Of a DNA stretch of 64,000 nucleotides, positions 27,701 through 38,300 are shown in pieces. Below the pieces are notes generated by a model, which saw only the letters and a list, made by a program, of their open reading frames with translations, did no database searches and was not told the origin of the DNA. The DNA comes from Myxococcus xanthus (GTDB lineage Bacteria > Myxococcota > Myxococcia > Myxococcales > Myxococcaceae): positions 30,375 to 94,374 of the forward strand of contig NZ_JABFNS010000011.1 in the NCBI RefSeq assembly GCF_013116825.1, written 5' to 3'. The position numbers were made by a program, and so were the translations under genes. Position 1 is the first letter of the stretch. Every line of letters starts with the position of its first letter.

Positions 27701-29389
27701 ACCCGCCTTGAGCACACCCAGCAACGCCGCCAGCAACTCGACCGAGCGCTCCACGCACACTGCCACCCGGGACTCCAGGCCCACGCCGAGCGCTCGCAGG
27801 CGAGCCGCCACGTCGTTCGCCCGCGCGTTCAGCTCGCGATACGTCACGGACTCGTCGCCGGACACCACGGCAGAGGCGTCCGGTGTCCGCGCGACCTGCG
27901 CTTCGAACAATGCATGGACACAGGCGTCCGGAGGCAAGGGCTCGTTCGCGCCGCTCCATGTCTCCAGCAACCGGTGCCGCTCCTCGACCGAGAGCATCGC
28001 CAGCGTCTCCACGGGCCGGTCGGGTGACGTCACCGCCGCGTCGAGCAGCGTCTCCAGATGGCCCAGCAGTCGCTCGACGGTGGCCGCGTCATACAACTCC
28101 GAGTTGTACGTGGCCGTCAGCGCAAGCCCATCAGGGCCTCGGGACATCATCAGGGTCAGGTCCACGTCGGTGCTCGACACATCCGCGTCGAGCACGCGCA
28201 CATCGAGCCCTTGCACCTCGCGAAGCGGTGGCGGCGCGTCGAGTTCCCCCAGGAGCACCTGGAACATCGGTGCGCGCGTCGGGTCCTGCTCCCCGCCCAG
28301 TGCACTCAGCAGCGGTTCGAAAGGAACATGCGCGTTCGCGAAGGCCTCCTCCGTGTCCGCCTTCGCGCGGCGAAGCAGCTCACGGTAGCCCGGACGGCCG
28401 GAGAGGTCCGCTCGCAGGACCAGCGGCTCGACGAAGAGGCCCACCAGCCCTTTCGTCTCCTGCCTGCCCCGGTTCGTGTGCGAGGCGCCAATGAGCAGGT
28501 CCTTCTGCCCGGTGTAACGTGAAAGCAGGACCTGGAGCCCCGCCAGCACGGCCATGAACAACGTGGCGCCTTCGGCCTGCGCCAGCGACTCGAGGCGTTC
28601 CAACCATGACACGGGCAACGAGACGCCGCGCTGAGCTGCCCGTCCGGTCGCGGAGCGCCGCGGGCGATCCGTCGGCAGCTCCAGTTCATGCGGCGCGCCC
28701 TCTAGCCGCTTGCGCCAGAGTTCCAGGTGCGCGTCGAGCGCGTCACCGCGAAGCTTGCCCCGCTGCCAGGACGCGTAGTCCCCGTATTGGAGCGGCAACA
28801 CAGGCAGCGGCGACGGCAGGCCCTGGGCCAAGGCGTCATAGAGCGCCACCATCTCGTGGGTGAGCACGCCCATGGACCCATGGTCGGAGATGAGGTGGTG
28901 CACCACCACCAGGAGCACATGGCGCTCCGGAGCCACGCGCAGCAACACCCCGCGAGCCAGTGGGCCACGGGACAGGTCGAACGGTGTTTCCAGCTCAAGC
29001 TGGATACGCTGCCGCACGGCGGCTTCGCGCGCCGCTTCGGGGACGTCTTCCAGTCCTTCCACCGTGAACGGCAGGCGTGCTTGGGGATCGACGAACTGCA
29101 CCGGTGTTCCGGAGACCTCGCCGAAGTGCGTGCGCAGCGACTCGTGGCGCCGCGCCACTTCCTGGAGGCTCCGCTCCAGCACGGCCTCATCCAGGCGGCC
29201 GGACAGCTCCAGGACCAACGGCAGGTGGTAGGCAGACAGCCCGGGTGCGCGCTGTACCAGGAACCACAGCCGCTGCTGGGAGAACGTCAGCGGCAACGCG
29301 GGCCGGGGCTTCTTCTCCAACCGCTTCGCGAGCAGCGCGAGCTTCTCCTCGCGCGTGAGCGTGGGCTTCTTGTCCGTTTCGTTCCCCAT
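1..29389 (-). CDS. Giant NRPS (nine C-A-T modules plus thioesterase), 3' end cut by window edge
   Basis: This is the third synthetase of the assembly line and is open for 9796 codons from ATG 29389 to the window edge. It contains nine C-A-T modules (numbered 6-14 along the line) and a terminal type I thioesterase. The start follows the stop of gene B by 3 bp. The N-terminus has a short charged helix ([15 protein letters not shown]) that looks like a docking segment, followed directly by a C domain. Adenylation codes read in order: DTENVGTAVK, DALWLGGTFK, DAPQVGAVDK, DALWLGGTFK, DLTKVGHVGK (Asp), DALWLGGTFK three times, DLFNNALTYK (Ala). All nine carriers keep the LGGHS-type serine. The thioesterase shows Ser9637 (GWSLGG), Asp9664 and His9796 (GDH), so probably only a few tens of residues lie outside the window. 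C domains of modules 6, 7 and 9 have an altered HHxxxDG motif. No epimerase or methyltransferase domain is seen. Confidence 0.95.
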   Translation of the reverse strand, partial: MGNETDKKPTLTREEKLALLAKRLEKKPRPALPLTFSQQRLWFLVQRAPGLSAYHLPLVLELSGRLDEAVLERSLQEVARRHESLRTHFGEVSGTPVQFVDPQARLPFTVEGLEDVPEAAREAAVRQRIQLELETPFDLSRGPLARGVLLRVAPERHVLLVVVHHLISDHGSMGVLTHEMVALYDALAQGLPSPLPVLPLQYGDYASWQRGKLRGDALDAHLELWRKRLEGAPHELELPTDRPRRSATGRAAQRGVSLPVSWLERLESLAQAEGATLFMAVLAGLQVLLSRYTGQKDLLIGASHTNRGRQETKGLVGLFVEPLVLRADLSGRPGYRELLRRAKADTEEAFANAHVPFEPLLSALGGEQDPTRAPMFQVLLGELDAPPPLREVQGLDVRVLDADVSSTDVDLTLMMSRGPDGLALTATYNSELYDAATVERLLGHLETLLDAAVTSPDRPVETLAMLSVEERHRLLETWSGANEPLPPDACVHALFEAQVARTPDASAVVSGDESVTYRELNARANDVAARLRALGVGLESRVAVCVERSVELLAALLGVLKAGGAYVPLDPEYPAERLGYMLEDSGARVVVARREYREKLGEASGRVWLDVASLTPDAEVMTSESTAVVPPEAAAYVLYTSGSTGRPKGVVVQHRSLVSFIRAEWQACPVEPGDRVLQFASISWDTSAEEIYPCLTRGGTLVLRTPEMLDVPEVFLARCEAAGITQLNLPTAFWHEVTASLDEGKARLPSGLKWVVIGGERAVPARVSQWRQRVGRAVPLLNTYGLTEVTAVATAVDLTTDTEDSGREVAIGRPLSNVRIYVLDGELEPVPAGVVGELYVGGEGVARGYLGRPELTAERFVPAPLGDGTRLYRTGDKARWRRDGVLEYLGRGDSQVKVRGHRIEPGEVESALLGQPDVREALVVVREDAPGDKRLVAYVVPRDGRVLEGGEVRAGLESRLPRFMVPQAVVVLDRLPLLPNGKVDRKALPAPEAVRESRKAAHVAPRTPVEQMLAGFWAEVLRLETVGLHDNFFEVGGHSLLAMQLVARVREAFRVDLPLRDVFESATVAALAERISRAVATAGSPPPPLKRMERGGTAPLSFAQQRLWFLAQLDPANTSYNLWAPVRVTGELDIGALARSFDALLRRHEALRTTFRAEDGLPVQVISAETQVPLEVVDLSVLPEGEREASAKARTEAEVGRPFHLEQGPLLRTVLLKVSEQEHVLVLVMHHIVSDYWSMGILVREVAALYEALSQGRPAQLPELPVQYADFAMWQRDWFKGQVLESQLAYWRTQLAGTPRALELPTDKPRPVTQTFRGANLQILWPKALWREVESLGRREGATPFMVLLAAFQTVLSRYSGQDDVSVGAPIAGRSHSETEGLIGFFVNTLVLRSKLSPALSFRALLRHVREVTLGAYAHQDVSFEKLVEELQPERDLSRSPFFQVTLTLQNTPAAEVQLRGITLKGLATEEKTSKFDLSLVVEEVPDGVVAMVNYNSDLFEAGTMDRMLGHMRVLLEAAVAEPETRLAELPLMGREERKRLVKEWSGTASEYPREASLSALFEQQVQRTPDAVAVEYEDRRLTYAELNRRANQLAHHLRSMGVGPEVRVGLCVERSLELVVSVLGILKAGGVYVPLDASYPLERLAWMKAEAGVAVLVAQEKLADEVAAGGELVVCVDTEWDTQIALQPEVAPSTHVGGGNLAYVMFTSGSTGKPKGVGVPHRAVSRLVLGTDFAHFGPEEVWLQLAPISFDASTLEVWGALLHGSRLVVYPAGTPTLEELGRKLESSGVTSLWLTAALFEQMQARQPKALASVRQLLAGGDALPVSRVKERLAAGGVLINGYGPTENTTFSSTYRMERLEEVGASVSIGRPVKNTVAYVLDVGMRPVPVGVPGELYVGGDGLAVGYVGRPELTAERFVPSPFGEGERLYRTGDVVRWQGNGTLEFLGRADTQVKVRGYRIELGEVEAALAQHSGVSEAVVVAREDGSEGKRLVAYVTAQEGAELESSALRSHVKQRLPEYMVPSAYVVLETLPLTPNGKVDRKALPAPDAQGPKTAHFAAPRTATEQKLASIFTEVLNVERVGLEGDFFELGGHSLLATQLVSRVRESFQVELPLRDVFESPTVEKLALRLEEMQAGASALHAPPLTRVPRLGALPLSFAQQRLWFLEQLEPGSPVYNIPLAIRLSGALRVDALERALRELVRRHEVLRTTFRSEGGTPVQIVSHQTVNTLPVVDLSSLSSEAAETEVQHLLREESLRGFDLASGPLLRTRLLKHSEAEHVLLANMHHIVSDGWSMGVIVRELAALYGAFREGQPSPLPELDVQYGDFSAWQRAWLESGALQRQLDWWRQQLEGAPHVLSIPTDRPLPAVQTFRGANLPVRIPPALSSGVKTLAQRHGATPFMVLLAGFQVLLARYSGQDDVVVGTPVAGRNRAETEGLIGFFVNTVVLRARASAEKPFLALLREVKDAALGAYVHQDVPFEQLVEELQPERTLSHSPLFQVMFSLQNTPVPEALVPGLSMSAMDTEIGAAKFFLTLALEDLPDGFSGVFEYNADLFEPATVQRMAAHWLTLLEAAVASPDRRLSELPLLSPQERHQLLVEWNDTTTAYPRDTPVHVQLADLATRIPETVALAWEGGQLTFAELLARSRLLAAHLRRLGVGPEVRVGLFARRSPELVVGLLAILEAGGAWVPLEPDAPRERLARILEDAAPAILLTQRALRDLAPATSMPVVLLEDDLGSVAAGTWDASAVADNAAYVLFTSGSTGRPKGVLVSHRALARHTAWFTAALKLGTGDRVLQKASVGFDASVPELLATLVSGARLVIAPPAAERDTEVLLTALERMQVTVLQLVPSQLRVLLAHEGVARAAGLRVLVSGGEALPVELVHQARERLPSTSIINAYGPTETTVDATAWLGGDLGEGSFAPIGRPIANTQAFVLDAQGQPVPVGVPGELFVGGDGLARGYVGRPDLTAERFVPDALGGTPGARLYRTGDQVRWRSGGSLEFLGRVDTQVKVRGHRVEPGEVEAVLAEHPAVHVAVVVSRKDDSNETRLVAYVVPGDASGAVDATALRAFLAERLPLAMVPSWFVLLESLPLLPSGKVDRKALPAPEVDVSERQYVAPRTPTEELLCGFFSRVLGVERVGIHDGFFELGGHSLLATQLVSRVRSAFRVDLALRELFEAPTVAELARRIEQAKRSGAEMPMLRSPAVPRARELPLSFAQQRLWFLDQLQPGSAFYNVSAVVKLTGALDPRALEWSFEELVRRHEALRTTFRDKGGAPVQVISAEPALAFAVVSLEALDDTERDAAAKRWAEEEAQRPFDLKKGPLLRATLLQLREREHVLVLVMHHIVSDEWSMGILVREVAALYESLSQGQRSSLPDLPIQYGDYAVWQHQWLADDVLEAQLGYWRQQLAGAPSALALPTDKPRPVMQTFRGGMQEALWPSELWGAVKALGQREGATPFMVLLAAFQSLLSRYSGQDDVSVGSPIAGRTREETEGLIGFFVNTLVLRTKVSPVSSFRDLLAQVREVTLGAYAHQDVPFEKLVEELQPERDLSRSPLFQVTLTLQNTPFSEVQLRELTLTGVDAEEKTSKFDLSLLAEEVPHGFSVAVNYNSDLFEAATMERLLGHLRGVLEAAVSAPELRLAELPLMGREEQQLVKEWSGTASAYPRDASLSALFEAQVERTPDAVAVEYEDRRLTYAELNRRANQLAHHLRSMGVGPEVRVGLCMERSLDLVVSVLGILKAGGVYVPLDASYPLERLAWMKAEAGVAVLVAQEKLADEVAASGELVVCVDTEWETQIAHQPESTPSTHVSGGNLAYVMFTSGSTGKPKGVGVPHRAVARLVLGTDFAHFGPEEVWLQLAPISFDASTLEVWGALLHGAELVVYPAGTPTLEELGRKLESSGVTSLWLTAALFEQMQARQPKALASVRQLLAGGDALPVLRVKERLAAGGVLINGYGPTENTTFSSTYRMERPEEVGASVSIGRPVKNTVAYVLDGAMRPVPVGVPGELYVGGDGLAVGYVGRPELTAERFVPSPFGEGERLYRTGDVVRWLGNGTLEFLGRADTQVKVRGYRIELGEVEAALAQHGGVSEAVVVAREDGGEGKRLVAYVTAEEGASLDTDALRSHVKQRLPEYMVPSAYVVLEALPLTPNGKVDRKALPAPDAQGPKTAHFAAPRTATEQKLASIFAEVLNVERVGLEGDFFELGGHSLLATQLVSRVREAFHVELPLRDVFEAPTIEKLAQRIGTEPNGTQVLHVPPPTRIERTGPLPLSFAQQRLWFLDQLEPGSSSYNIPIAVKLTGTVQVDALEQAFKALVLRHESLRTTFQSSGGEPAQVIAEESEVQLRVVDLSDLSEAERASEVQRLIAQEAALPFNLTRGPLLRTVLLKLSKQEHVLVLVMHHIVSDGWSMGVLVREVAALYEACSQGLSSALPELPIQYADYAVWQREWLQGDVLESQLAWWKAQLQGASQALELPTDKPRPAVQTFRGASRDVQWPRDLWEAVKVLAHREGATPFMVLLAAFQAVLSRYSGQDDLCVGSPIANRTRAETEGLIGFFVNTLVLRARLAGNPTFRELLAQVRERTLGAYAHQDIPFERLVEELKPDRDLSRSPLFQVMFILQNTPSVELHLPGLTLAGMDGDSRTSKFDLTLELTETPQGVSVSAIYNSDLFEPVTMDRLTGHLRVLLEAALQAPEARLGELPLLGAEEQRRLLVEWNDTRSDFVPHTIQALFEAQAAKTSDALAVVAEDSRLTYEALNRRANQLAHHLRSLGVGPDVPVGLFLDRSASAVVGLWGILKSGGAYVPLDVTFPVERIRSVLADAGVQVLVTQASLAEVLRWDAGGVVRLDADASSLLERSERNPEPSAAPENLAYVIFTSGSTGRPKGVAIEHRQLVHYVEGVSRRLDLPEGASFASVSTLAADLGHTAVFPTLCHGGALHLVSRECASDPSALAVLFEREAVDCLKIVPAHLQALLASGKPERVLPRQRLVLGGDVSDWALMDRVHELSPDLVVFNHYGPSETTVGVLTLQVERGPQGRVSASVPLGRPIPNARVYVLDAYLRPVPVGIPGELCIGGRTVGRGYLGRADLTAERFAPDAYSDEPGARMYRTGDRARLLADGRVEFLGRMDDQLKVRGYRVELGEVEAALERHPSVRESVVVAHESGADGKRLVGYAVPKPGHALGGDALRDFVGQTLPDYMVPQALVVLEALPLTPNGKVDRKALPAPDFQPVDAEAFVAPRTATEELVAGLFSEVLGLDRVGIHSGFFELGGHSLLATQAISRIRGAFGVELPLRDLFEAPTVAALAERVDRWVRAGAGFAAPPLKPRAGLKSVLPLSFAQQRLWFLEQLAPGSVFYNVPAVVKVSGPLDVAALERSFDVLVRRHESLRTTFRADGGTPVQVIAPVGQVVFTVEDLSGLPDAEQEVQRRADVEALRPFDLAKGPLLRTLLLRLGAREHVLVLMMHHIVSDGWSMGVLVREVAALYAAFSQGRPSPLPELPVQYPDYAVWQREWLKGEVLEAQLGYWKQRLDGAPAALELPTDKARPAVQTYGGALRHEVWPKALWRDMEALGRREGVTPFMVLLAAYQAVLSRYAGQEDVCVGAPIAGRAQGETEGLIGFFANMLVLRTKVSPASTFRELLAQVREVTLGAYAHQDVPFEKLVEELQPERDLSRSPLFQVTLTLQNTPVTEVKLGDGLTLSGMDSEGRTSKFDLSLVVEEVKGGVVVAANYNTDLFETETVRRLLHHLRTLLEAAIAGPEQRLAELPLMGSEEQQLLKEWSGKASTYPRDVSLSALFEAQVQRTPDAVAVEYEDRRLTYAELNRRANQLAHHLRSMGVGPEVRVGLCVERSLELVVSVLGILKAGGVYVPLDASYPLERLAWMKAEAGVAVLVAQEKLADEVAAGGELVVCVDTEWETQIAHQPESTPSAHVGGGNLAYVMFTSGSTGKPKGVGVPHRAVARLVLGTDFAHFGPEEVWLQLAPISFDASTLEVWGALLHGSRLVVYPAGTPTLEELGRKLESSGVTSLWLTAALFEQMQARQPKALASVRQLLAGGDALPVSRVKERLAAGGLLINGYGPTENTTFSSTYRMERPEEVGASVSIGRPVKNTVAYVLDVGMRPVPVGVPGELYVGGDGLAVGYVGRPELTAERFVPSPFGEGERLYRTGDVVRWQGNGTLEFLGRADTQVKVRGYRIELGEVEAALAQHGGVSEAVVVAREDGSEGKRLVAYVTAQEGAELESSALRSHVKQRLPEYMVPSAYVVLESLPLTPNGKVDRKALPAPDAQGPKTAHFEAPRTVTEEKLASIFAEVLNVERVSIDEDFFELGGHSLLATQLVSRVRDELQVELPLRDIFESSTVGKLAERIDASRGTVAAAVRAPPLTRVSRSDALPLSFAQQRLWFLDQLEPGSPFYNVPSVVKLTGRLQTTALEASFSELVRRHESLRTTFRVSGGEPVQVIATDPLQPFQQLDFSELESERESWVRRWIEEEIQRPFDLETGPLLRATLLKEGEEAHVLVLVMHHIVSDGWSMGVLVRELVALYEAYAQGRESPLTELEVQYADYAVWQREWLKGEVLEEQLEYWRKQLEGAPAALELPTDKARPAVQTYRGDTRGLEWSKELWEGVKGLAQRENATPFMVLLAAFQVVLSRYARQEDVCVGTAIANRTRAETEGLIGFFVNTLVLRTKVSAATSFRELLAQVREVTLGAYAHQEVPFERLVEELQPERDLSRSPLFQVMLVLQNTPGGAVSLPGLTLEAAESSAKTSKFDLTLGLSETDEGLSGGLEFNSDLFESETMERLLEHLRVLLDAAVARPETRLAELPLMAREEQQLLVKEWSGTVSEYPRDASLSALFEAQVQRTPDAVAVEYEDRRLTYAELNRRANQLAHHLRSMGVGPEVRVGLCMDRSLELVVSVLGILKAGGVYVPLDASYPLERLAWMKAEAGVAVLVAQENLLESMGLDDTNSRVFVDTEWDTEIAHQPESTPSANVGGGNLAYVMFTSGSTGKPKGVGVPHRAVSRLVLGTDFAHFGPDEVWLQLAPISFDASTLEVWGALLHGAKLVVYPAGTPTLEELGRKLESSGVTSLWLTAALFEQMQARQPKALASVRQLLAGGDALPVSRVKERLAAGGVLINGYGPTENTTFSSTYRMERPEEVGASVSIGRPVKNTVAYVLDGTMRPVPVGVPGELYVGGDGLAVGYVGRPELTAERFVPSPFGEGERLYRTGDVVRWLGNGTLEFLGRADTQVKVRGYRIELGEVEAALAQYGGVNEAVVVARDDGSEGKRLVAYVTARTGMSLESSALRSHVKQRLPEYMVPSAYVVLESLPLTSNGKVDRKALPAPDTQGPKTAHFEAPRTVTEEKVASIFAEVLSVKRVSIDEDFFELGGHSLLATQLVSRIREALPVELPLRTVFESRSVETLARWLDSASGVTAGLRGPPLVRASRDGALPLSFAQQRLWFLHQLDPDSAFYNVPVAVKLSGALDVAALERSFHSLVLRHEALRTTFRSEAGVPTQVISPAGRGALEFVDLSALLGTEKTLEIQRRTELQTLHPFNLETGPLLRATLLKEGEEAHVLVLVMHHIVSDGWSMGVLVRELVALYEAYAQGRESPLTELEVQYADYAVWQREWLKGEVLEEQLGYWRKQLAGAPAALELPTDKARPAVQTYRGDTRGLEWPKELWEGVKGLAQRENATPFMVLLAAFQVVLSRYARQEDVCVGTAIANRTRAETEELIGFFVNTLVLRTRLGGNPSFRELLAQVRDVTLGAYAHQDVPFERLVEELQPERDQSRSPLFQVMLVLQNTPGGAVSLPGLKLEAAESIGKTSKFDLTLGFGTSSAGGLTGALEFNSDLFESETMDRMLGHLRVLLEAAVAEPEMRLAELPLMGREERQLLKEWSGKASTYPREASLSALFEQQVQRTPDAVALEYEDRRLTYAELNRRANQLAHHLRSMGVGPEVRVGLCVGRSLELVVSVLGILKAGGVYVPLDASYPLERLAWMKAEAGVAVLVAQEKLADEVAAGGELVVCVDTEWETQIAHQPGSTPSARVGGGNLAYVMFTSGSTGKPKGVGVPHRAVSRLVLGTDFAHFGPEEVWLQLAPISFDASTLEVWGALLHGAKLVVYPAGTPTLEELGRKLESSGVTSLWLTAALFEQMQARQPKALASVRQLLAGGDALPVSRVKERLAAGGVLINGYGPTENTTFSSTYRMERPEEVGASVSIGRPVKNTVAYVLDGAMRPVPVGVPGELYVGGDGLAVGYVGRPELTAERFVPSPFGEGERLYRTGDVVRWLGNGTLEFLGRADTQVKVRGYRIELGEVEAALAQHGGVSEAVVVAREDGSEGKRLVAYVTAQEGAELESSALRSHVKQRLPEYMVPSAYVVLETLPLTPNGKVDRKALPAPDTEGTASEKYVAPRTATEKTLAAIFVEVLKIERVGLDGDFFELGGHSLLATQLVSRVREELQVELPLRDIFECPTVEKLAQRLDHTSKTDGGVQPPPLVRVPRDRALPLSFAQQRLWFLAQLEPDSTVYNVPASVRLTGALDVPALKQSFDALIHRHEALRTTFRTEGGSPVQVIDPRGGAGLDIVDLRSLPVARREEEAQRIAQEASQRPFDLERGPLLRIALLALSEQDHVLVLVMHHIVSDGWSMGLLVRELTELYASFSQGQPSRLPELPLQYADYAVWQREWLQGDVLDAQLGYWKQRLDGAPRLLELPTDRPRPAVQSLEGAYVPFSLGLELSEAVRALARREGATPFMVLLAAFQAVLARYSGQDDVSVGSPIAGRTRAETEGLIGFFVNTLVLRTRLEGSPSFRELLARVREVTLGAYAHQDVPFEKLVEALRPERSLSHSPLFQVMLTFDSTPDAGGDAQAGMGMKHVAVEHRVSRFDLSLGFVEGKDGFSGGLEYSTALFEPETAARLLGHLKALLEGAVTEPDRSVYALPLLGADEQRRLLVEWNDTGSDDVAETSIHALVERQAAATPDAVAVVAGDEVLTYRELMQRSDRLAGKLRTLGVGPEVRVGLCAERNADLLIAVLGILKAGGAYVPLDPAYPSQRLAFMIEDSQPRVLVGQRSLLDALPHGDVPRLALDDANGLVAEADAAPVPRSAPDHLAYVLFTSGSTGRPKGVALAHRSAVAFLRWTTQAFSSDELMGVLASTSLNFDLSVFEMFAPLIRGGSVVIARNAFELPSLPGARRVTLVNTVPSAMAELVRALAVPDSVRTVNLAGEPLAQSLVEAIHQAAPGVRRVLNLYGPTEDTTYSTWTVAPHGAAREPTVGRPIEGTRAYVLDALGQPVPQGVAGELYLGGAGLARGYVDRPELTAERFVPDAFGPRPGARLYRTGDRVRWLPDGVLQCLGRIDQQVKVRGFRIELGEVEAVLRRHPDVREAVVLVRDDGSEGRRLVAYIVPQPDRVPDATALRRFVKEGLPDFMVPSAVRVLASLPLTPNGKVDRKALPAPDALRPESTRAYVAPRDALELLLARIWEELLGTGPIGIHSDFFELGGHSLLAMRMVSLIRERLGRSLPVVSLFQAGTLAELASRLQQAPGRVSPLVPIQHGGSQRPVFCVHPVSGNVLPYLELSRRLGPDQPFYAFQAPGLEGERAPLGTVEAMATTYVEAMRGVQTRGPYRLAGWSLGGVVAFEMARQLEQQGEQVEQLTLIDAYAFDQRPVDPVGAEWLAARFVEFTGQLLGLPISELMADTHPADEASLLGRLLELGRRTGVLAQGVGAEQLHALYRVYESNLRALWDYQPGRYGGRVTLLRASETHVPTGTDGGWGALAEGGVEVHELSGDH
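770..3860 (-). other. NRPS module 14: C-A-T, Ala
   Basis: C motif HHIVSDGW. Code DLFNNALTYK ([28 protein letters not shown]) is a known Ala-type code. This A domain is unlike the repeated Val-type copies. Carrier LGGHSLLAM intact. Confidence 0.82.
4181..5595 (-). repeat. Val-type A-domain repeat, copy in module 13
   Basis: About 1.4 kb, from the [12 protein letters not shown] region (low coordinate) to the start of the A domain, nearly identical in DNA to four other copies at 7355, 10532, 16898 and 23249. Confidence 0.85.
6161..6711 (-). repeat. C-domain repeat, copy in module 13
   Basis: About 550 bp of C domain that differs from the block at 9338-9888 at only about ten positions by eye, including the HHIVSDGW region. 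Confidence 0.8.
7355..8775 (-). repeat. Val-type A-domain repeat, copy in module 12
   Basis: Near-identical copy, interrupted by a divergent patch at about 8466-8519 coding [17 protein letters not shown] in place of the [15 protein letters not shown] of the other copies. Confidence 0.85.
9338..9888 (-). repeat. C-domain repeat, copy in module 12
   Basis: Partner of 6161-6711, offset 3177 bp, about one module length. Similarity drops sharply at the low-numbered module 13/12 C-domain N-terminal coding parts beyond 6711 and 9888. Confidence 0.8.
10275..13380 (-). other. NRPS module 11: C-A-T, Val-like
   Basis: C motif HHIVSDGW; code DALWLGGTFK; near-identical A copy; carrier intact. Confidence 0.75.
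10532..11950 (-). repeat. Val-type A-domain repeat, copy in module 11
   Basis: Near-identical copy. It shares with the module 7 copy the variants [10 protein letters not shown] and [10 protein letters not shown], suggesting sequence exchange between these two. Confidence 0.85.
13440..16590 (-). other. NRPS module 10: C-A-T, Asp
   Basis: C motif HHIVSDGW. Code DLTKVGHVGK matches the Asp code DLTKVGHIGK at nine of ten positions. Carrier intact. Confidence 0.85.
16640..19750 (-). other. NRPS module 9: C-A-T, Val-like
   Basis: C motif is [11 protein letters not shown] (Gly to Glu). Code DALWLGGTFK, one of the five near-identical A domains. Carrier intact. Confidence 0.75.
16898..18315 (-). repeat. 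Val-type A-domain repeat, copy in module 9
   Basis: Near-identical copy with local variants [10 protein letters not shown] and [10 protein letters not shown]. Confidence 0.85.
19800..22930 (-). other. NRPS module 8: C-A-T, substrate uncertain
   Basis: C motif HHIVSDGW. Code DAPQVGAVDK has Pro at position 239 and Gln at 278; the VDK ending is shared with some Gln/Glu codes, but the match is poor. Carrier intact. Confidence 0.6.
22990..26090 (-). other. NRPS module 7: C-A-T, Val-like
   Basis: C motif is [11 protein letters not shown] (Gly to Tyr). Code DALWLGGTFK, Val-like; the A domain is one of five near-identical copies. Carrier intact. Confidence 0.75.
23249..24665 (-). repeat. Val-type A-domain repeat, copy in module 7
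   Basis: Near-identical copy, about 5 kb or more from the next one; modules 8 and 10, with unrelated A domains, lie between copies. Confidence 0.85.
26160..29310 (-). other. NRPS module 6: C-A-T, substrate uncertain (possibly cationic)
   Basis: C motif is [11 protein letters not shown], with Gly changed to His. Code DTENVGTAVK (from [10 protein letters not shown] and the [10 protein letters not shown] region) has Glu at the 239 position, seen in some Lys/Orn/Arg domains, but I know no exact match. The carrier reads VGGHSLLA. Confidence 0.6.
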
Positions 29390-29392
29390 GGC

Positions 29393-32300
29393 TCAGCTCT
29401 CCACCTCGGTCGCGTCCAGCAGCGCGTCCAGTTCCTCGTCCGACAATTGGTCCAACGCGGCCGGGTCCAGCGACTTCGACGCCGGTGCGATGGCGTCATC
29501 CGCGAGCTGCTTCATCGAACCCGCCATCCGGGACACCACTTCCGCCATGCCAGCGAGCGTGGGCGACTCGAACACCGCCGGCAGCGGCAGCTCCACGCCC
29601 AACGCTTCACGCACGCGCGCCACAATCCGCGCGGCCATCCCCGCGTGTCCGCCCAAGGCGAAGAAGTCGTCCCGAGCGCCAACTCGCGGCCGGCCGAGCA
29701 GCTCCGTCCAGATCCCCGCCAGCGCCAGCTCCTCCGGCGTGGAGGGGGCGACGTACTCCGCGGCGTGCCCCATGGAGCCCACTTGCGCCTTGGCAATGGC
29801 CTGAAGCCGCTCGGCGTCTCCCGGCAACGTCACGTCGGCGAGCCGCTCCACGCCTGAGGCCAGTGCCTCCAGCAGGATGCGCCAGTGCGCCAGCAACTCG
29901 GCCACCACGTCCGAGCCATGCAGCTCGGGAGCGTAGGCCAGGCTCAAGCGCAGCCTGTCACCGGGAACCACATAGGCAATGAGCGGGTGGTTGCCCTGCT
30001 CACGGCTCTCCACGTCCCCCACCTCCAGCCCCGGCACGCCCTGTCCCAGCGAAGTGTCGAGCGGATAGTTTTCGAAGATGAGCAGGCTCTCGAAGAGCGG
30101 CAGGCCCCGAGGCATGTCGCTCCAGCCCTTCACCTGGACCAGCGGACTGTGCTCGTACTTCCGCATCTCCAGCTGCCGTGCCTGGAGCTTCTGCAGCCAG
30201 GGCACCACCAGCGCGTTGGAGGACAGCTCCACGCGGATGGGCAGCGAGTTGATGAACAGGCCCACCATGGACTCGGCGTCCGGCAGGTCCACGGGACGTC
30301 CGGAGACCGTGGCTCCGAAGACGACGTCCTCCTGGCCCGCATGGCGCCCGAGGAGCAGCGCCCACGCGCCCTGCGTCAGCGTGTTGAGCGTCACCGCGTT
30401 GCGCCGTGCGAAGGCCTGAAGCGCGGCCGTGGCTTCTTGCGACAGCCACAGAACCTCCTCACCCGTGACGGCGGCCTCCATCCCGGGCGCGGCGGTCCGG
30501 GCGCCGGGGAGCGGCGTGGGTGTGGTGAAGCCCGCGAGTTCCTCGCGCCAGAACGCCTCGGCGCGAGACAAGTCCTGCCGCTGCAACCAGGCCATGTAGT
30601 CGCGCCAGGCCGCGGGACGAGGCAACGCAGCGTCGCGCCCCTGCGCCAGCGCCGCGTAGCAGGCGAAGACCTCCCGCAACATCACGCCCACGCCCCACCC
30701 GTCCATCACCAGATGGTGGTGGCTCCAGAGGAAGCGGTACTCCTGCTCGGCCAGGCGGACCACCGCCATCCGGGCCAGAGGCGCGGGCGCCAGGTCGAAG
30801 CCACGGGCACGGTCCTCACGCACCAGCAACTCGAGCCGGGCGCGCTGCTCCTCGGCGGGAACACCGCGCAGGTCGTGCTCCGTCCAGGGCAGCTCCGCCT
30901 TGGCATGGACCACCTGGAGCGGCTCCGGCAGTCCCTCGTGGATGAAGGACGTTCGCAGGACCGCGTTACGAGCGATGACCACCGCCCACGCCCGTCGCAG
31001 CGCGGCGACATCCACGTTCCCGCGTGACGTCCACGCCAACTGCTCATGGAAGACACCCGAGCCTTGGGGCGCAAGCGCGACATGGAACAGCATGCCCTGC
31101 TGAAGCGACGTGAGCGGGTACAGGTCCTCCACGGCCGGGAACTGGCGCAGCAAGCGGTCCAGGGAGGAGGACGAGAGGCGCGCGAGCGGGAAGTCCCCAG
31201 GCGAACGGCGCGCAGCATCCGGCGTACTCCGGCCCTCCATCAGCTCGCGCAGCGATGACAGGAAGTCGTCTGCAACGGCTTCGATGGTCGCCCGCTGGTG
31301 GACGCGCGTGCTGTAGGCCCAGGCCACCTTCAGCCGGCCCTCGGACACCACGGCATTCACCTCGAGACGGTGCGGACGACGGCCTCCCACGCCATGCCAT
31401 GCGCCGCTCGGCTCCTCCGTGAGGGCGAAGCGCTCCGCCCCCCGAGCCGCCGAGTCGAGCTGCCCCAGGTAGTTGAACCCCACCTCCGCGCGCGGCGCTG
31501 CGCGCAACGTCTGGGCCGTGTCTTCGCGCAGGTAGCGCAGCAAGCCGTAGCCCATGCCATTCACCGGCAACCGCCGCCGCGCATCCCGCAACGTCCGGAG
31601 CGCATCTCCTGGACTGCCCGCCTCTGGCAACTCCACCTCCAGCGGGAAGGTGCTGGTGAACCAGCCCACGGTGCGAGACAGGTCCACGCCACCGAAGAGG
31701 GCCTCGCGCCCGTGGCCCTCCAGCTCCAGCCGCACGTTGCGGCTCCCCGTCCAGCGAGACACCGCGCGTGCCACCGCCGTGAGCAGCACCTCATCCACGC
31801 GCGCCCGGTACGCCAGGGGCACTTCGCCCACCAACGCCTTCGTTTCGTCCACGCCCAGCGTCACCGTCACCAGCGCTTCCGAGCCCGCCGTGTCGTCGCC
31901 TCCTCGCAGGTCCACAGGGAGCGAGGGGACGTCACGCGAGGCCTTCCAGAGCGGCAGCTCGCGCGCCACCTCGTCTGTCCGGGCATGTGACAACAGCCGC
32001 TCCGCCCACGCCTTGAAGGACGTCGTCTTCGGCGGCAGCGACACCGGAGCGCCTCGCTCCAACTGCGAGTACGCGGTCTCCAGGTCCTCCAGCAACGGAC
32101 GGAGCGATACACCATCCACCGCCAGGTGGTGCACCACCAGCAGCAGCCGGGACGTCCGGCCCGCGCCCCGCTCGAACAAGGCCGCGCGCAGCAGCAGCCC
32201 CTCGCCCAGGTCCAGGCTCTGATGGACCTCCGCGCCCACGGACTCCAATGCGGCGCCCTGCTCCGCCTCCTGTACGGAAGACAGGTCCACGCGCCTCACG

Positions 32301-35300
32301 GGCACTCGCTCGGGCACGCCCGCAAGGGCCTGACGCCAGCCTTCCGGCGCACGCGTGAAGCGCAGCCGGAGCGCATCATGGTGCGACACCAGCGCCCGCA
32401 ACGCCTCCTCCAGCAGCGCGGCATCCACCGGCCGGCGCACCTCCAGCACCGCGGCCAGGTTGTAGTGGTGCGGCTGAGGCAACGCCCACTCGTCGAAGAA
32501 GATGCGCTGCATGGGCGTCAGCGGCACAGGCCCCTCCACCAACCCCTGCTCCGCCGTGCCTGCCTTCGCCGTCCCGGCGGCGGCCGCCAGTTCCACGAGC
32601 GTCTGCCGCTCGAAGAGCATGGCCGGCTCCAACTCCAGCCCCAGGGCCTTGGCCCGGGAGACAATCTGGATGCCCAGGATGGAGTCGCCGCCCAGCTCGA
32701 AGAAGTTGTCGTGCAGGCCCACGCGCTCCACGCCCAGGACCTGCGCCCAGAGCGCGGCCAACGCCTTCTCCGCTTCCGTGCGCGGCTCGGTGAACACCTT
32801 CGCGTTGCCTCCACGCGCTGCGTCCGGAGCCGGCAACGCTGCCCGGTCCACCTTTCCGCTGGGTGACAGCGGAAGCGCGTCCAGCGCGACGAAGGCAGCG
32901 GGCACCAGATGGTCGGGCAGCCGTTCCTTCATGAACGAGCGCAGTGCCGATGCGTCCAGTTCCGCGGCTTGCACGACGTACCCCACCAGCCTCCGCGCTC
33001 CCGGCGTGTCCTCACGCACGAGGGCCACCGCGTCACGCACGTCAGGGTACTGGCGCAGCACCGCTTCCACTTCCCCTAGTTCGATGCGGAAGCCGCGCAG
33101 CTTCACCTGGAAGTCGGTGCGGCCCAGGTACTCCAAGCGACCGTCCGCGACGAAGCGGACCCGGTCGCCCGTGCGGTACAGCCGCGTCCCCGCCTCTCCC
33201 GAGAGTGCATCCGGGACGAAGCGCTCCGCCGTCAGCTCCGGCCGCCCCAGGTAGCCACGCGCCACACCCGGTCCGCCCAGGTACAACTCGCCCGGCACGC
33301 CCGGAGGCACGGGCTGCCCCCACCCGTCCAGCACATACGCGCGCATGTTCGCGACGGGACGGCCGATGTCCGGGCGATCCACGTCCAGCTCGGTGGAGAG
33401 CGTCGCGCAGACGGACGCCTCCGTGGGCCCGTAGCCGTTGAGCAGGCGCCGCCCCGGCTTCCATCGCCGCGCCAGCTCCGGCGAGCAGGCTTCTCCGGCG
33501 GAGATGACCGTCTCCAGCAAGGGAAGGCCCTCCGGCTCCAACTGAGACAGCGACGAAGGCGTGAGCGTCACCGTGGTGATGCCCCGCGACTCCAACAGCC
33601 TGTGCAGCGGCTCTCCCGGCAGCAGCGACTCGCGCGGCGCCAGGTGCAGCTCCGCACCGGCCACCAGCGTGGACAGCACCTCCAGGACGGACGCGTCGAA
33701 CCCGAGCGCCGCCGCCTGGAGCACACGCCGCCCTGGCCGCACGTCATGCGCCCGGAGGATGGTGCCCAGGGTGTTGCAGAGGCCCTGGTGCGGCACCAGC
33801 ACGCCCTTCGGAGTCCCCGTGGAGCCGGACGTGTAGATGACGTATGCCAGATGCTCCGGCAACGAACCCACGCGAGGTGGCGCGGACGGGTTGCGCGCGA
33901 GATGGCGTCCGTCTCCGTCCAGCGCGACGAGCAGCTCGCCGCCCGCGGGGAGCACGTCCGCGATGTCATCCATCGTCACCACCACGGACAGACCGGCGTC
34001 CCGCATCATGTGCGTCAACCGAGCCGTGGGGTACGCGGGGTCCAAGGGGACGAACGCGCCGCCGGCCTTCAGCACGCCGAGGAGCCCCACCACCAGCTCC
34101 ACGGAGCGCTCCACGCACAGACCCACGCGGACCTCGGGCCCCACGCCCAGCGTGCGCAGGTGGTGCGCGAGCTGGTTGGCCTGTTCGTCCAGCTCCGCGT
34201 ACGTGAGTTGCTGGCCCTCGGCCACCACCGCCACCGTGTCCGGCGTCCGGGCGGCCTGCGCCTGGAACAAGCCATGCAGCGTCGCGTCCGCCACGAAGGG
34301 CTCGCGGGTGTCGTTCCACTCCACCAGCATCCGCTGGCGCTCCGCGGCGGACAGCAGCGGCAACTCAGACACGCGCTGCGACGGATTCGCGGCGATGCCC
34401 TGGAGCAGCCGGACGAAGCGCTCCCACAGCAACTCCACCGTGGACAGGTCGAACAGATCCGCCGGGTACTCCAAGGCCCCCGTGAGCCCTCGCGGCGTCT
34501 CACGCAGCTCCAGTGACAGGTCCACCTTGGTGGCGCCGATGTCCAGCTCCACCATCTTCACGCCCAACCCTGGCGTTCGGACCTCGACAGGCGGCGTGTT
34601 GTGGAACGTGAGCATCGCCTGGACCAGTGGCATGCGGCTCGGATCTCTCGGCACGCGCAGCTCGTCCACCAGCCGCTCGAACGGAATCTCCTGGTGGGCA
34701 TACGCACCAATCGACGCCACCTTCACCCGGCGCAGCAGCTCCACGAAGGTGGGCGCTCCCGACAGGTCGCCTCGGATGGCAAGTGTGTTCAGGAAGCAGC
34801 CGATGAGCCCTTCCAGCTCCGGACGGTTGCGGCCCGCAGCGGACGTGCCGACGATGATGTCGTCCTGCCCTGAGTACCGGTGCAGCAGCGTCTGGAACGC
34901 CGCCGTCAGCACCATGAAGGGCGTGGCGCCCTCGCGACGGCCCACGGCCCACACCGCGTCCATCACGGGCTTGTCCACGGAGACCTGGAGACGCCCCCCA
35001 CGACCCGTCCAGCGCGCGGGACGCGGACGGTCCGTTGGCAGCTCCAACACCTGCGCGCCCGCGAGCTGCTTCTTCCAGTACGCGAGCTGGGTCTCCATGC
35101 CCGGCCCCTCCAGCCAGCCGCGCTGCCACACAGCGTAGTCCGCGTACTGAATCGGGAGTTCCGGCAGCGGTGACGGCCGGCCCGCCGCGAGCGCTTCATA
35201 GCCCGCCACCAGCTCGCGGAAGAGCACGCCCCCAGACCATCCGTCCGAGGCGATGTGGTGCAGCGTGAGGTGCAGCACGGACACGGCCTCGCTGATGCGA

Positions 35301-38300
35301 ATCAGCACGGCTCGCATCACCGGCCCATGCATCAAGTCAAAGGGCTTGCGCGCCTCGGTCAGGGCCTGCTTCAGCGCGTCCTCCTCCCGCGCCTCCATCG
35401 TGCCGCCTCGGGCCTCCAGCCGCTCCAGCACCAGGGGCATGGCGTCGGCGATCACCTGGTACGCACCGCCGTCTTCGAGCGCGAAGGTCGTGCGCAGGAC
35501 TTCATGCCGGCGGACCAGCGCGTTCAGCGCGGCCTCCAAGAGGGCTTCGTCCACCGCGCCATCGAGACGCAAGGTGACGGTGTTGTTGTACGCGATGCCC
35601 GCCGGGTCCAGTTGGTGGAGGTACCAGATGCGCTGCTGCGGGAAGGACAGCGGCAGCGGCTTGTCCCGCCCCACTCGCACCACGGGCGTGGCCGTCGCCG
35701 AGGAAACCTCCGCGCTCACCGTCTGCTGCGTGGGGGGCCTGGTGCCCACGGTGCCACGGGCTGGCTGCGAGGTAGGGCGCCGCGCCTTTGTCGCACGCGC
35801 GGGGGCCACGCACTCCACTTCGCCGGCATCGCGGAAACGAGCACGCTGGCCCGTCACGAAGAAGCGCTCATCCGACCCGGGAACGGAGATGAAGCGAACC
35901 CGCGTGGCCTCCGGGTCATTCCAGAATCCCAGCGGAACCGCCGCGCCGCCCAGGGCCAGCTCGCCCACCACGCCAACCGGCACCGGAGCGCCGGACGCAT
36001 CCCGCACGTACACAGGCGCCGAAGCGGGAGACGGCCACGCCGCGCCCACCAAGGAGGACGCCACCGCCACGTGCCGCGCCGAGTTGGTGAGGTCCTGCGG
36101 CTCGCCCCCCAGCACCCAGAGACGAACGCTCCCCAGCGCCGCCTTGGCGCCAGGAAGCTCCGCCAGGGCACGCGCCTGCGACGGCGCGCAGCGCAGCGTG
36201 GTGACGCCTTCGTCTTGCACCAGCGACAGCAGTGCGCCGAATCCAGCATCGCTTTCGGCCAGCACCGCATCCGCGGGCAGTGCCTGCACCTGGCTGCGCT
36301 GACGCACCACGTCCAGCAGGCGGAGGCTGGACATCATCGGCTCCAGCGCCACGCCGAAGTCGACGAGACAGGCAATCTCGTCCACGTCCAGGGCGCGCAC
36401 GCGCTCCACCACGCGGACGCAGTCCTCCACCGAGCCGAAGAGGCCACCTTCCTTGATGTAGTGCTCCACCCCCTGGGCGAGCATCACCTCCACGTCCTCT
36501 GGCGTGAGGCCGCGCACGTCCACCTGAAGGCCCTGGCTGGCCACCAGGTTGGCGAACACGTCCACCGAGCTGCGGAAGTACCGCAGCAGCGGCTCGCGCA
36601 CGGCCTCGCGCACCTCGTCCAGGTCCTGGCCGAGGAACGTGTGGAGCATCAACGTGACGTGCCCCTGGCCTGGGCCGTGTCCCGCCTTGCGGTACGTCTC
36701 GCGGTACAGCGCCACCTTCGTCGCCAGCTCGTCCAGATTGGAGCCCAGTCCGAGCACGTTGGTGAGGATGCCCGCCCCCACCTCACCAGCCTTCCGGAAC
36801 GTCTCCGGGTTTCCCGTGGACGTCAGCCAGACCGGCAGCTCCGCCTGCTTCGGCTTGGGGCGCAGCGCCAGCTCCACTTCATTGCCCGCGCCGTTACGCC
36901 GCAGCACCGTGCCGCCGCGCCACAGCCGCCGCACTTCCTCCAGGCGTTCAATGAGCACCTCGCGCCGCCGGTCGAAGGTCCCCGGTGAGAGCGAGAAGTC
37001 GTTCGCGTGCCACCCCGTGGCGAATGAAAGCCCCACGCGCCCACGGGACAGGTTGTCCACCACGGACCACTGCTCGGCGACTTCGATGGGGTCATGGAGC
37101 GGCAACACCACGCTGCCCGCGCGAATCTGCACGTGCCGCGTGAGCATCGCCAGCGCGCCGCCGACCACCGAAGGCTGTGGATACAAACCACCGAAGGAGT
37201 GGAAGCGCCGCTCCGGCGTCCAGACCGCAGAGAAACCATGTGCGTCCGCGAACTTCGCGCCTTCGAGGAGCAGCTCGTACTTCTCCTCACCCAGCGAGTC
37301 CTCATCGTTGGCGAAGTACGAAAGACTGAAGTCGAGAGGCCGCCGGGTGTCCAGCTTGCGGCCCAGGACAGCGAAGCGCGCGGCGAGCTGCTCGGGCGGA
37401 AGGACGACGCGCATCCCACGCGCCAGTGCCCACAGCAGGTCCAGTCCCGACGGGTCAGCGGAAGGCCCCCTTAACGCCAACCACACGCCTCCCCCACCCG
37501 CGCCCGTCCGGGCATCCAGTGAGGCCAACACGTGCGCCACGTTGCGGTGGCTCAGCATGACCCGTCCGTGTCCTCCCAGTGCTTCGGGCGCCGGAACGAT
37601 GAAGGCCAGCCGCTCCCCGGGCACGGGCTCCATCGCATCCGCGCTCGAGTCGACAGAGTCCACCGCGACGGCGCGGATTCCCTTCGGCAACGCCGGCACG
37701 TCCTCCGTCCGAGACACCAGCAACAACCGAGGTCCTTGCGCCGGCAGCAGGGACGCCAGCTCCGCGACCTCACCGGCTGACACGGGGAGGCACGCGCCTC
37801 CCGCCTCCAGCACGCCCCAAAGCGCGATGACCGACTCCACGGATGGTGTGATGCGCACCGCCACCGGCACGTCCCTGCCCACGCCCTCCTGCTTCAACCG
37901 GGCCGCGAGACCTCGGGCCCTTGCCGACAACTCCCGCCACGACAGGCGGCGCTCACCCATGCTGATGGCCACCGCGTCCGGCGTCCGCTGCACCCACGAC
38001 GCGAATCGAGTCAGCACGGCCGCATCCGCGAGGTCCCCATGCCCGACGCTCGACGCCCCACCGGAGGGCGGCATGGTGGAAACCGCGGGGCCCTCGACCT
38101 GGAGGCGCTGCACCGAGGACGCAGGCCCCCGCGCGACAGCGCTCCGTTCCTCCGGTGCCGCCAGCGGCATCCGTGACACGCGAAGGTCGGGGTTCGCGAG
38201 GGCCGCCCCCAGCAACGTCTGGAGGTGGGCCGACAGGCGCGCGATGCGCGGCTCGTCGTAGAGGTCGGTGGCGTACTCGATGAAACCGTGGAAGCCGCCG

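Noticed and set aside
866..29857. Many long plus-strand open frames opposite the synthetase genes, e.g. 866-3070, 12980-14818, 16421-18115 and 25133-27580
   Set aside because: They are Arg/His/Gln-rich frames created by the G/C-rich third positions of the minus-strand NRPS codons. They recur at the same place in each module and show no domain of their own.
35780..38150. Frameshift or sequencing error as the cause of the degenerate A domain in gene B
   Set aside because: The frame stays open, the monooxygenase inside it is well conserved, and loss of A3, A5 and A10 is spread over more than 2 kb, which one error cannot explain.
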